64,000 bases of DNA. Source: Paenibacillus allorhizosphaerae. GTDB lineage: Bacteria > Bacillota > Bacilli > Paenibacillales > NBRC-103111. Both the position numbers and the translations under genes were made by a program. The DNA lies in the NCBI RefSeq assembly GCF_910594985.1, contig NZ_CAJVCE010000027.1:1-64000 (forward strand). The letters run 5' to 3'. Positions 41,034 to 49,598 of this stretch are shown here, in pieces (position 1 is the stretch's first letter; each line of letters opens with the position of its first letter). Below the pieces are notes generated by a model. The model was not told the origin of the DNA and did not search any database. It worked only from the letters and a program-made list of their open reading frames with translations.

Positions 41034-42806
41034 ATGTGGAGATGGATCGCTTTTTCACTACAACGGAAGCTGTCAGTCATCATGCTGGTGTCGACCCTTG
41101 TGCCTTTATTGCTTTTGGGCGGTTTTGCGTATGCGGTCTCGTTCAAAACAACGGAGCAAAAAACACGGCAGTCGGGCATCGATACGATGCGGCAGATCCA
41201 GGGGACGCTGGAGTTTATTTTGCAGGACGTCGAGAACATGTCCGTGTTTTTGATCGGACAGCAGGACATTCAAAGCTATTTGTCCAGTCCCGTCGAAGAT
41301 ATGGACGTGCGCTCGCGGATTACGGGCTTTACGGCCAATTTGGTTACGTCCAAGCCTTATATTTCGAACATTACGATTTTTCCGGCGAATGCGTTCGAGC
41401 CGTTGTCGACGATGACGATTTATGAATCGGAGCTGGAACAGCAAGTGAACATACGCGAGGTCAGCGCCAAACTATGGACGGGCGTGTACACGATACGGAA
41501 CTATGCGGGATATAAAAATGTGATTACTTTTATTCGCCCGCTGCGCGGCGTTGGAACGTACCGGAATTTGGGCTGGTTGTCGATCAGTTTGGACGAGTTG
41601 ACGCTATCGCGTTACTTGTCCGAGCGGAATCCGGGCGCCGGATTAGGCAAGCTGTTGCTGCTGAACGATAAGGAGAGAATCATTTCCTCTACGGAAAAAC
41701 GCTGGCTTCGGGAGCCCGTCGAAGCGGCGCTGCCGGGGATTACCGGCGCTTTGGAGGGAAATCCGTACGGCTCCGGGACGTACGGACAAGGCGAGGACAA
41801 GCAGATGGTGCTGTATTACCGCGAGCCGCTCGTCGACTGGATGCTTTTAGGGACGATTCCTTACCGCGTATACAGCGAGCAGAACCGTTACTTGATTATG
41901 CTGACAGCCGGGGCGGTGACGTTATCCATCCTCATCAGCGCCGGTCTTATTTTGTTTATCGTGCGGCAGGTGACGAATCCGCTTCGTCTGCTGACGAAAC
42001 TGCTGACGCGAATCGACCCGAATGAACCTTTGCCGGTGTATCCGGTGGGCTCAAAAGATGAGATCGGCCGGCTTGCGGAGAGCTACAACTTGCTCGGCCA
42101 GCATATCGAGACGCTCAAGCGGCAGCTGATCCGCAACGAGACGCGCAAGAAGGAAGCCGATTTGCGTGCGCTGCAGGCGCAGATCAATCCGCATTTTTTG
42201 TACAATACGTTGTCCTCCATTCACTGGATCGCGCTCATGCGGGAGGAGAAGCGGATCGCCGATATGGTGGAGGCGCTTAGCGATTTTTTGCGGTTCAGCC
42301 TGAACAAAGGGAAAGATTTTTGCCCAGTCCATCAGGAGATTGCCCATATTAAAAACTACGCCCAAGTGCAGTCGATCCGGTTTCCGGACAAGTTCGACCT
42401 CGAGTTTGTCGTCAGTCCCGAGCTGCAGGATAAGCTTATGCTGAAGCTGCTGCTCCAGCCTTTGGTGGAAAACGCGATGATTCACGGGATCCAGAAAAAA
42501 GAAGGAAGGGGGACGATTCATGTGTATGTAGAGAAGAACGGCGATCGGATGAACTTTCTCGTTCTTGACGACGGCGTAGGTATGCCGGAGGAACGGCTGC
42601 AGTCGATCCGGGCCAATCTGGAGTCGCCGGAAGAGCATGTATATCCCGGGAACAGCTACGGCTTGCGAAATGTGAATGAGCGGCTGCTGCTGCATTACGG
42701 ACAGGATGCGCAGCTGCACATCGAAAGCCGACTGCACGCGGGCACGCGTGTGTCGTTCTCCATCCCGATCAGGGAGGCGCAGCATGAGAATCATGATCGT
42801 CGATGA
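41034..42806 (+). CDS. YesM-family sensor histidine kinase
   Basis: A 590-residue membrane kinase. Helix 1 lies at about 10-32 (SVIMLVSTLVPLLLLGGFAY), a dCache-like extracytoplasmic sensor at about 35-290, and helix 2 at about 295-315, followed by HAMP. The His_kinase phospho-site is in QINPHFLYNTLSSI, and a HATPase with ENAMIHG and DDGVGM follows. YesM-type kinases usually sense carbohydrates with binding-protein help. ATG at 41034 is preferred because GGGGATGGG precedes it. It overlaps the regulator gene by 23 bases. It likely controls the importer and mannosidase on either side. Confidence 0.92.
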   Translation: MWRWIAFSLQRKLSVIMLVSTLVPLLLLGGFAYAVSFKTTEQKTRQSGIDTMRQIQGTLEFILQDVENMSVFLIGQQDIQSYLSSPVEDMDVRSRITGFTANLVTSKPYISNITIFPANAFEPLSTMTIYESELEQQVNIREVSAKLWTGVYTIRNYAGYKNVITFIRPLRGVGTYRNLGWLSISLDELTLSRYLSERNPGAGLGKLLLLNDKERIISSTEKRWLREPVEAALPGITGALEGNPYGSGTYGQGEDKQMVLYYREPLVDWMLLGTIPYRVYSEQNRYLIMLTAGAVTLSILISAGLILFIVRQVTNPLRLLTKLLTRIDPNEPLPVYPVGSKDEIGRLAESYNLLGQHIETLKRQLIRNETRKKEADLRALQAQINPHFLYNTLSSIHWIALMREEKRIADMVEALSDFLRFSLNKGKDFCPVHQEIAHIKNYAQVQSIRFPDKFDLEFVVSPELQDKLMLKLLLQPLVENAMIHGIQKKEGRGTIHVYVEKNGDRMNFLVLDDGVGMPEERLQSIRANLESPEEHVYPGNSYGLRNVNERLLLHYGQDAQLHIESRLHAGTRVSFSIPIREAQHENHDRR

Positions 42807-44364
42807 CGAAGTCATTATTCGAACCGGCCTCGCCCAAGTTATCCAATGGGAGGCGCTTGGCTTCGAGCTGCTTGAACCAGCCGCTTCGGCGGAGGAAGCG
42901 CTGGGGCGCATGCCGAGGGAGCGGCCGAATATTGTTCTGACCGACATCCGGATGACCGGGAAGACCGGGCTGCAGCTTGCGGAAGAAGCGAAACGGATCG
43001 TGCCGGAAGCGGAAGTTATTATTTTATCGGGTTACGATGACTTTGAATATATGCAACAGGCGATTCGCCAAGATGTGAGCGATTATTTGCTGAAAACGAG
43101 CCGGCCGGAAGAAATTATCAAGACGGTGCTGCGGGCGAAGCGGCGCATTGAGGAGCGGTGGGCGGTACATAGCCGGGATCTGTTCAAGAACAAGGAAGCG
43201 CGGAATCGGCTGTTCGAGCGATGGGTCATCGCGGGAGATATGGCTGGGATGGACCAAGAGCTGCAGGCGGGTCTTTTATCCCGCTTACTCGCGGACCGCG
43301 AAAATGGGGAAGACGGACTGTTGCAAATTGTGCTGGTCGCAGCCGAAGGTTGGGACGACGCGCCGGCCTCCGAATCGCTGCTGCTCTTCGCCGTGGAAAA
43401 CATGCTCGGCGATTTGCTCGTGTATTGCGAGACGCTCGTTCAGGACAAGCGGATCGTTGCCGCCATTCGCTGCAAAAGCGGGATCGGATGCGATTCTCAT
43501 CATTTTCGCGCGGTGATGGACAAAATCGAACGAATGCTGAAGTGCAGCCTGTTTGTTGCGGCCGGCATGCCTGTGGAAAAGCCGGAGCAGCTGCCCGAAT
43601 CTTATGCCGCGGCGGATTATGCGTTCGGCTATCGGGCATTGCTGAAGGAAAAAATGGTCGAGTACACGGCGGTCCGGCAGCGCATAGGCGGCAAAACGGT
43701 GTGCACGCATGAGGAGGAGCTGGAGCTGTCCTCCATCCTGCTCGACAATGACGCCATCGCTTTGAAAGAATGGGTCGGCCGATACATTCAGTCGCAGCTT
43801 GACGATCCGCAGATGACGCTGGAATCGCTGGAAGCGTCCGTTCGATCGGTGGCCGTATCGGCCCATCGGTGGTTGGAGCGGGTCATGTCCGCGACCGGAC
43901 GCGGCGGAGCGCTGGAAGCGAAACCGACCCATCTGCAGCTGGGTCGGGGGATGGCGCCGCGGGATGCGCTGTTTCCGCATTTGTACTCGGTGATGACACT
44001 GTACCACCACCGCTACGCCGACGGGAAGACGACGCATGCCCAAAAAGCGATGGCCTATATCGAGGAGCATTTGGGCGGCGATGTCGGGCTGGCGCAGGTG
44101 GCGAAGCACGTGCATCTGCACCCGAGCCATCTGAGCGAAGTGTTTAAGAAGGAAACCGGCATGACGTTCGGCGACTATGTAACGAAACAGCGGATGCGCC
44201 GCGCGATGGAAATTTTGTCGGTGTCCCCTGCAAAGGTCAGCGAAGTGGCGGCGGAGGTCGGTTACGAGGACGTCAAATATTTCGGGCAAATTTTTAAAAA
44301 ATATACGGGCAAAACCCCGAGCGAATATCGGGATAAGGCAGGTTCGCCGACGAACGGGGAATAG
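42784..44364 (+). CDS. YesN-type response regulator (receiver plus AraC HTH)
   Basis: A 526-residue cytoplasmic activator. The receiver domain (1-120) has Asp54 in VLTDIRMTG. A central region of about 290 residues is typical of the long YesN class. The C-terminal AraC HTH (about 425-526) has VGLAQVAKHVHLHPSHLSEVF and VAAEVGYEDVKYFGQIFKK. It starts inside the kinase gene after GGGAGGCG. Phosphorylation by the partner kinase is expected to activate nearby sugar-transport genes. Confidence 0.93.
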   Translation: MRIMIVDDEVIIRTGLAQVIQWEALGFELLEPAASAEEALGRMPRERPNIVLTDIRMTGKTGLQLAEEAKRIVPEAEVIILSGYDDFEYMQQAIRQDVSDYLLKTSRPEEIIKTVLRAKRRIEERWAVHSRDLFKNKEARNRLFERWVIAGDMAGMDQELQAGLLSRLLADRENGEDGLLQIVLVAAEGWDDAPASESLLLFAVENMLGDLLVYCETLVQDKRIVAAIRCKSGIGCDSHHFRAVMDKIERMLKCSLFVAAGMPVEKPEQLPESYAAADYAFGYRALLKEKMVEYTAVRQRIGGKTVCTHEEELELSSILLDNDAIALKEWVGRYIQSQLDDPQMTLESLEASVRSVAVSAHRWLERVMSATGRGGALEAKPTHLQLGRGMAPRDALFPHLYSVMTLYHHRYADGKTTHAQKAMAYIEEHLGGDVGLAQVAKHVHLHPSHLSEVFKKETGMTFGDYVTKQRMRRAMEILSVSPAKVSEVAAEVGYEDVKYFGQIFKKYTGKTPSEYRDKAGSPTNGE

Positions 44365-44406
44365 TCGGCAGGCGCAGGTCATTTCGTGATAAGGGAGAGG
44401 GTACGC

Positions 44407-46917
44407 ATGGAACTGAAAAGCGTATGGAGAATTCAACATTTTGACGTCGGGCAAGCTAGACCGCTCGAAGTTGCTTCACCGGGGCTCGACGACCGTTTCT
44501 GGATTACCGCCAGAGTGCCTGGGGATGTGCATTCGGCACTGATCGAAAGGAATATTATCGAGAATCCGTATTTCGGGCATAACGATGCGAAAAGCCGCTG
44601 GATCGAGCAAAAGGAATGGTGGTACCGCACCCAATTCGATTATGCGAAGGAAGAAGGCGGCGAAGAGAAGCATGAGCTGACCTTCGAAGGATTGGACACA
44701 TTCGCTACGGTATACGTAAACGGACTGGAGATCGGAACGACCGACAATATGCTGATGGCACATACGTTCGACGTTTCACGCGTGCTCGTGAATGGGAGAA
44801 ACACGATTGCCGTCAAGTTCGACCCGCTCTATTTGCATAATCGGGATAAGCAGCAGTTTCAATGGTCTTCCTATACGAAAGAGCGGCCCTGGCTCCGCAA
44901 GGCGGCCATGAATTTCGGTTGGGACTGGGGGCCGCGGATGGTGACCGTCGGCATCTGGGGCAAAGTCTGTATCGAGCGCAAACGTTGGGCAAGGCTTAAC
45001 AGCGTGTTCGCCCGAACGGTTCAAGCCAGCGAGAACAACGCCATCGTCCGGGTGGACTTCGACGTAACGGCTTATCGCCGCGATCACAGCCGCGAATGCG
45101 AGATTCGGCTGCGGGACGCCGAAGGGAAGACCGTCGCTTCCTCCAAGGTACCTGTACCCGGAACGAAGGGAATCGTCGACCTTGCCGTCGAACAGCCGCA
45201 GCTTTGGTGGACGCATGACCTCGGTACGCCTTATTTGTACGAGCTCGAAGTCGCGCTGCTGTCGAACGGGGAGACGGTCGACGAATACCGGACCGCGCTC
45301 GGCATTCGCACCATCGAACTGAAGCTGAAGGATGAACAAGGCCGCAACGCCTTCGTGTTCCTGCTCAACGGCGTCAAGCTGTTCGCCAAAGGCGCGAACT
45401 GGATTCCGGCGGACCACTTCATCGGCGCGATCCCGGATGAACGTTACCGCGATCTGATTTCGCTTTCGGTGGACGGCAACATGAATATGCTCCGCGTATG
45501 GGCCGGGGGCATTTACGAGAAAGACGTGTTTTACGACGAATGCGACCGCCGCGGCGTGCTCGTATGGCAGGATTTCGCTTTTGCCAACGCGTTGTTCCCG
45601 GATTTCAACCGCAATTTCATGGACAACGTGCGCAAGGAAGTCGAGTACGCGGTGAAACGGCTGCGCAATCGCACTTCGCTGGCCATCTGGTGCGGCAACA
45701 ACGAAATCGATTGGCTGTACGACATGAAGACGTCCGGCGGCGATTTGACTTGCCCATTCTATGGCGAGCGCATATATCACGAGCTGATTCCGGATGTGCT
45801 CGAAGAGCTGGACAACAGCCGCGCGTACTGGCCTTCTTCGCCTTTCGGCGGCAATGACGCCAACGATCCGGACGAAGGCGACCGCCACAACTGGCAAGTA
45901 TGGCACGGCTCCGTCTATCCGCGCAAAAGCGGCGAGGCGCCGCTGCTCGATTACAGCATTCAAGGCGTGACGTTCAAAAACTACAAGAAAGACTTCACCC
46001 TCTTCAGCAGCGAATTCGGGATGCACGCTTCGGCAAACCGCTACACGCTGGAGAAAAATATACCCGAAGGCCAGTTCTACTGGGGCAGCGTCGAGATGGC
46101 GTACCGCAACAAGGATACGAACCATCAGAAAGGCATCTTGCTGATGGAAGGCTATACCGGGATTCCGGGCAACATCGAGGAATATATGAATTTCTCGATG
46201 CTGACGCAGGCGGAAGGACTCAAGTACGGCATCGAGCATTACCGCCGCAACAAGCACCGCACGAGCGGATCGCTCATATGGCAGCTCAACGACAGCTGGC
46301 CGGGCACGAGCTGGTCGCTTATCGATTACGAGCTGCTGCCGAAAGCTTCCTTCTACTATGCGAAAAAGTTTTACGACCCGATGCTGCTGTCGCTCGACCA
46401 CGAACCGGGACAAGATCTGCAGGTGTGGGTCGTCAGCGACCGGTTGGAAGCTTGCAAAGGAAAAGTGACGCTCTCCGTCTATGACTTTGGCGGAGCGCTG
46501 GTATCGACTCATTCCTTCGACGCCTCCGTTCCCGTCAATCAGGCGGTACGGATCGGCAGCTTGACCGAAGCGGAGGCGCTGAACGACCATGCGCCCGAGG
46601 AGGTCGTCGTGAAGCTGACGGCTGAAGGCTTTGCGGCGCCGGCGAACGTATTTTACCTCCGCGATCCGAAAGATTTGCGGATGCCCGCGGCCGATCTCCG
46701 CATGGAGGCCAGCGAAGCGGAGCAGACTGTTACCGTGACTGCAGGCCGAACGATCGCCAGAATGGTGAAGATCGACTTGCCGCAGGGCAACATCCGCTTT
46801 AGCGACAATTACTTCGATCTGCTGCCGGGCGAGCAGGCGACGGTTCGGATCAGTCACCCGGATGGAACGAAGGTGCCGTTCGAAGGGCTGCGCGTCAGCG
46901 CTCTGAACTCGAACTGA
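44407..46917 (+). CDS. GH2 beta-mannosidase
   Basis: An 836-residue cytoplasmic enzyme (no signal peptide). The sugar-binding jelly roll (about 1-180, RVPGDVHSALIERNIIENPYF), an immunoglobulin-like domain and a TIM barrel (from about 300) are followed by beta domains. The acid/base Glu433 is in WCGNNEIDWL, and the nucleophile Glu536 is in SSEFGM. LRVWAGGIYEKDVFYDECD is the mannosidase-type barrel signature. It releases mannose from the non-reducing ends of imported manno-oligosaccharides. It follows the YesN gene by 42 bases and completes the transport, sensing and hydrolysis unit. Confidence 0.93.
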   Translation: MELKSVWRIQHFDVGQARPLEVASPGLDDRFWITARVPGDVHSALIERNIIENPYFGHNDAKSRWIEQKEWWYRTQFDYAKEEGGEEKHELTFEGLDTFATVYVNGLEIGTTDNMLMAHTFDVSRVLVNGRNTIAVKFDPLYLHNRDKQQFQWSSYTKERPWLRKAAMNFGWDWGPRMVTVGIWGKVCIERKRWARLNSVFARTVQASENNAIVRVDFDVTAYRRDHSRECEIRLRDAEGKTVASSKVPVPGTKGIVDLAVEQPQLWWTHDLGTPYLYELEVALLSNGETVDEYRTALGIRTIELKLKDEQGRNAFVFLLNGVKLFAKGANWIPADHFIGAIPDERYRDLISLSVDGNMNMLRVWAGGIYEKDVFYDECDRRGVLVWQDFAFANALFPDFNRNFMDNVRKEVEYAVKRLRNRTSLAIWCGNNEIDWLYDMKTSGGDLTCPFYGERIYHELIPDVLEELDNSRAYWPSSPFGGNDANDPDEGDRHNWQVWHGSVYPRKSGEAPLLDYSIQGVTFKNYKKDFTLFSSEFGMHASANRYTLEKNIPEGQFYWGSVEMAYRNKDTNHQKGILLMEGYTGIPGNIEEYMNFSMLTQAEGLKYGIEHYRRNKHRTSGSLIWQLNDSWPGTSWSLIDYELLPKASFYYAKKFYDPMLLSLDHEPGQDLQVWVVSDRLEACKGKVTLSVYDFGGALVSTHSFDASVPVNQAVRIGSLTEAEALNDHAPEEVVVKLTAEGFAAPANVFYLRDPKDLRMPAADLRMEASEAEQTVTVTAGRTIARMVKIDLPQGNIRFSDNYFDLLPGEQATVRISHPDGTKVPFEGLRVSALNSN

Positions 46918-46935
46918 CAATAGCAGCAGGAAATG

Positions 46936-46976
46936 AAATAAGAGCAGGTGCGCTTATCCAAGCGACTGCTCTTATT
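46936..46976. terminator. Bidirectional terminator between convergent genes
   Basis: AAATAAGAGCAG...CTGCTCTTATTT with an inner CGCTT-ATCC-AAGCG hairpin has T-runs on both sides. It can end the beta-mannosidase and the minus-strand NTPase transcripts. Confidence 0.9.
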
Positions 46977-47014
46977 TATTTTGGAATACGGTTCCTATCC
47001 GACCCCTTAACGTT

Positions 47015-49075
47015 TTACTTGCGCGACTGCTCTAGCGCTTGAATCGCCCTATCTATCGTTTCGCTTAAATGACGGTAATAGGTGGCTCGGCTAACAAACA
47101 GTCTGGAGGCGGCGGCATCCGAGCTAAGAGAAGGATGGCTTCGCAGGAGGCGGAGTATGCTTTGGTTCCTTGCACTCAGCGGCGGAGGCGGCGGGTCCGC
47201 ATTCAGCAGTCTCATGAACAGCCGCTGCGTCTCGTGACCGCTCAAAAGTAACCGGCGCGCCAAAGCAGTCTGCCCCAGCGCAGCCGGATCGTCGAGAACT
47301 GCGAGCGCAGCCCTGATGTCATCCGGATTCATTTGCTCGACTGGCGGATGATTCGCGATCGCGCTGTGAATGAACGAAGTAACCCATTGCCCGAAGTCCC
47401 GTGTACGCAAATCCAGCTCCAGGACGGTGCCTCCGTGGGCAGGATGGCCTGGAGGGAGAAGGTGCAGCGGCCGCGTCTGAAATCCTAACATTTGTAATCT
47501 CGTCATCAATTCGTCCGATTTGGTCGTTAGCGTGAAGCGTATGCCCCTGCTAATAATTCGCGAAAAACCGTCTGTAAACATCAGTTCGAATAACTGTTGG
47601 GGTATATATTTTGCATCGCTGCCGGCGACGCCGCCCAAAAAGTGGTAATATGTATCCGCTTCTTCATGACGCAGCCGGGACATGCGCTGCGCTTCGGAAG
47701 GAAAACAGGCTTCCGGCACTCTCGGAATATAGGTTTGCAAAAATGTAAACGTATCGCGGTAGAGCAGCAGACCGGCATGGAACATGACTGGAATACCCTG
47801 GTCCGAGCGGAACACTCGGACGCTTTCGGGGAAATGCTGCGTCAAGTTGTCGAGCAGCTCATGCGCTTTTGCCTCCGATTCCAACGACAAGGCTAGCTGC
47901 GGCCTCTCTTCTACCAAAAGCCGGTGTAAGTGGGGAAGATCTCCTTCGCGAAACTGATCGAAAGCGGACGGAGCCGTTTTTCTGTAAAAAAAACCTTGGG
48001 GCAAGGCGTCCCTGCAGATGGAGAGCAGCGTCGCGGCAATTCCGTTTTTTTCATGCGGCTTGGCGGCTCTCAGCGCGATGCAGGCATCGTCGACAATACG
48101 GCGGCGCAAGGATTGAAATCGTGCCGTTTCACGGTTTCGGAAGTCCTCCAGCAAATGCTCGCGAGCGACATCATGCAGTGCAAAGCCGCCCATGGCCGGC
48201 CGGATAAACGAGAGCCGGCTCAGTTGATGGAGCTGATTGACATTCAGCGGGGATGAGAGCAGACGGTTTAAAGATTCCTGATTCGCATGCGGCAAAATGC
48301 ATAACAGGTCTAATATTTCATGAAAGTCGGGAGAGACGACTTCCCGCAGCAGCTGCGCGCTGACCAAGCGTGAAACCGGCCACGATGCGCTCTTGATCTC
48401 CCGTTCCTCCCGATGTACAGTGTCTGCGGCGAGTGCCATGGCGAGCGGATGACCGTGCGTATCCTGTATGAGCGTTTCGATTGCGTCCGAATCATCCAAA
48501 CCAAGATTCCCGTAATAGGTCCGCACGTCGGCATAAGATAGCGGTTCCAAAGGCATCATTCGCAATCGGCCGCGCCAGGCCAGGTCGTTTTGCCATTCCG
48601 ACGAAAGCTGCTGCCTCCCGGCGAGCACAACGAGCACTTCCCGAGCCGGAAGCTCGGGGAGAAACATTTCCCGCAGCCAGCCTTCAATCAGGTGCAAGGA
48701 GTCATAGTTATCGATACAGAGCACCGTCCGATGACCGGCGACGGTTTCCAGTATGTCGGTCATCGGCGCTTGGAAGGGGGCTGCCGTCCCGGCCGTCTGT
48801 TTGATCAGGGAATGAATGGCTTCAAGGAATCCGGCGGGGGAGTCGTTGCAAATACGGCTGTCCAGCCACAGGCAAAGCGCTTTCGCCCGTTGCGCCATGT
48901 CCAGAAATTTCAGCAGCAGGGCGGACTTGCCGATTCCCCCCATGCCCGAGACGAACACAACTTCCGTCGCCGCATGCGCCGCACTCAACCACTCGTCCAC
49001 GTATGCAATTTCCGCTTGCCTGCCAACGAAGAGACGTCTTCTCTCCATGAGGATGGCTTCTTTCAAATTTTCCAA
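47015..49075 (-). CDS. STAND-type NTPase with C-terminal helix-turn-helix
   Basis: A 686-residue cytoplasmic protein. A P-loop NTPase domain is near the N-terminus: Walker A GMGGIGKSALL (residues about 47-57), Walker B VLCIDNYD, an ADRQ/GRQQLS-type sensor and a winged-helix region with LHDVAREHLL. A long, poorly conserved middle (about 300-620) follows. The C-terminus (about 640-686, SLSSDAAASRLFVSRATYYR) looks like an HTH. The architecture matches signal-dependent STAND regulators (MalT/AfsR/PlcR-like in layout). TTG at 49075 has GGAGGG eight bases upstream; the frame stays open to 49189. It is divergent from a 40-residue gene. Confidence 0.78.
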   Translation of the reverse strand: MENLKEAILMERRRLFVGRQAEIAYVDEWLSAAHAATEVVFVSGMGGIGKSALLLKFLDMAQRAKALCLWLDSRICNDSPAGFLEAIHSLIKQTAGTAAPFQAPMTDILETVAGHRTVLCIDNYDSLHLIEGWLREMFLPELPAREVLVVLAGRQQLSSEWQNDLAWRGRLRMMPLEPLSYADVRTYYGNLGLDDSDAIETLIQDTHGHPLAMALAADTVHREEREIKSASWPVSRLVSAQLLREVVSPDFHEILDLLCILPHANQESLNRLLSSPLNVNQLHQLSRLSFIRPAMGGFALHDVAREHLLEDFRNRETARFQSLRRRIVDDACIALRAAKPHEKNGIAATLLSICRDALPQGFFYRKTAPSAFDQFREGDLPHLHRLLVEERPQLALSLESEAKAHELLDNLTQHFPESVRVFRSDQGIPVMFHAGLLLYRDTFTFLQTYIPRVPEACFPSEAQRMSRLRHEEADTYYHFLGGVAGSDAKYIPQQLFELMFTDGFSRIISRGIRFTLTTKSDELMTRLQMLGFQTRPLHLLPPGHPAHGGTVLELDLRTRDFGQWVTSFIHSAIANHPPVEQMNPDDIRAALAVLDDPAALGQTALARRLLLSGHETQRLFMRLLNADPPPPPLSARNQSILRLLRSHPSLSSDAAASRLFVSRATYYRHLSETIDRAIQALEQSRK

Positions 49076-49147
49076 AACGACTCCCTCCAATGGTGAGCGA
49101 TTAATGACAAGAAATTCGACAGTAAATATTGGGATTCCTTTCAGCTT

Positions 49148-49197
49148 TTGAGACATTTGCCGCATTTGCGAGAAAATATTGAGACGCAAGTTGAGAC
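49148..49197. promoter_or_regulatory. Three TTGAGAC repeats in the divergent control region
   Basis: TTGAGAC occurs at 49148-49154, 49179-49185 and 49191-49197, spaced 31 and 12 bases apart, all in the same direction. They lie between the NTPase gene and the -10 of the 40-residue gene. They may be binding sites for the NTPase/HTH protein. Confidence 0.5.
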
Positions 49198-49219
49198 ATG
49201 CGGTTACGGTCGCGTGGTT

Positions 49220-49225
49220 TATAAT
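49220..49225 (+). promoter_or_regulatory. -10 promoter element of the small gene
   Basis: A TATAAT lies 44 bases before the GTG at 49269. No clear -35 stands at 17 bases; the third TTGAGAC is 22 bases upstream of the TATAAT. This fits a promoter that needs an activator. Confidence 0.45.
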
Positions 49226-49268
49226 ACAATAGACCTATATTTCTTCCTTATTCAAAGGAGACGAGAGT

Positions 49269-49391
49269 GTGAAACGCAAAATTTTGAGTATTGAAGAGAT
49301 TTGTATCCAATTATGCATCAGTCTGACTCAATGGAAAGCCTGGGAGAAACAACTTGCCTTGCAAAATATAAAATCGGAAAATGCCAGCTAA
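49269..49391 (+). CDS. Small 40-residue protein
   Basis: A GTG-started frame eight bases after AAAGGAG, closed by its own terminator two bases after the stop. The peptide begins MKRKILSIEEICIQLCISL and ends in a Trp/Lys/Gln-rich stretch with NIKSENAS. It contains two cysteines (positions 12 and 16) and two Trp, with an amphipathic helical look. There is no signal peptide of classical form. Divergent from a STAND regulator and behind a TATAAT, it is transcribed as a single gene. It may be a signalling or regulatory peptide; no family is recognised. Confidence 0.55.
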   Translation: MKRKILSIEEICIQLCISLTQWKAWEKQLALQNIKSENAS

Positions 49392-49393
49392 AC

Positions 49394-49420
49394 GCGGCGG
49401 TCATCGGACCGCCGCTTTTT
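49394..49420 (+). terminator. Rho-independent terminator of the small gene
   Basis: GCGGCGGTC-ATCG-GACCGCCGC is a perfect 9-bp stem, followed by TTTTTC. Confidence 0.95.
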
Positions 49421-49598
49421 CTTATGAAATTCACGTTCTACATGCACCTTATCCTTTTTTTATATCCTTATCATTATTTTGGAGAACGCTGTCCCGGTAA
49501 AGGAACGAAGAAAATGTCAATAGGCAGCCAGCGGGCATTGCACTAAGATAGGTTTGCATTGAAAAATCATTCATTTTTGTTGGAGGGGTTCAAGTACG

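Noticed and set aside
44776..46920. 714-codon open frame on the minus strand
   Set aside because: It is the exact antisense of the well-supported GH2 beta-mannosidase, has no start signal and has low-complexity Arg/Val/His-rich content typical of antisense in GC-rich codons.
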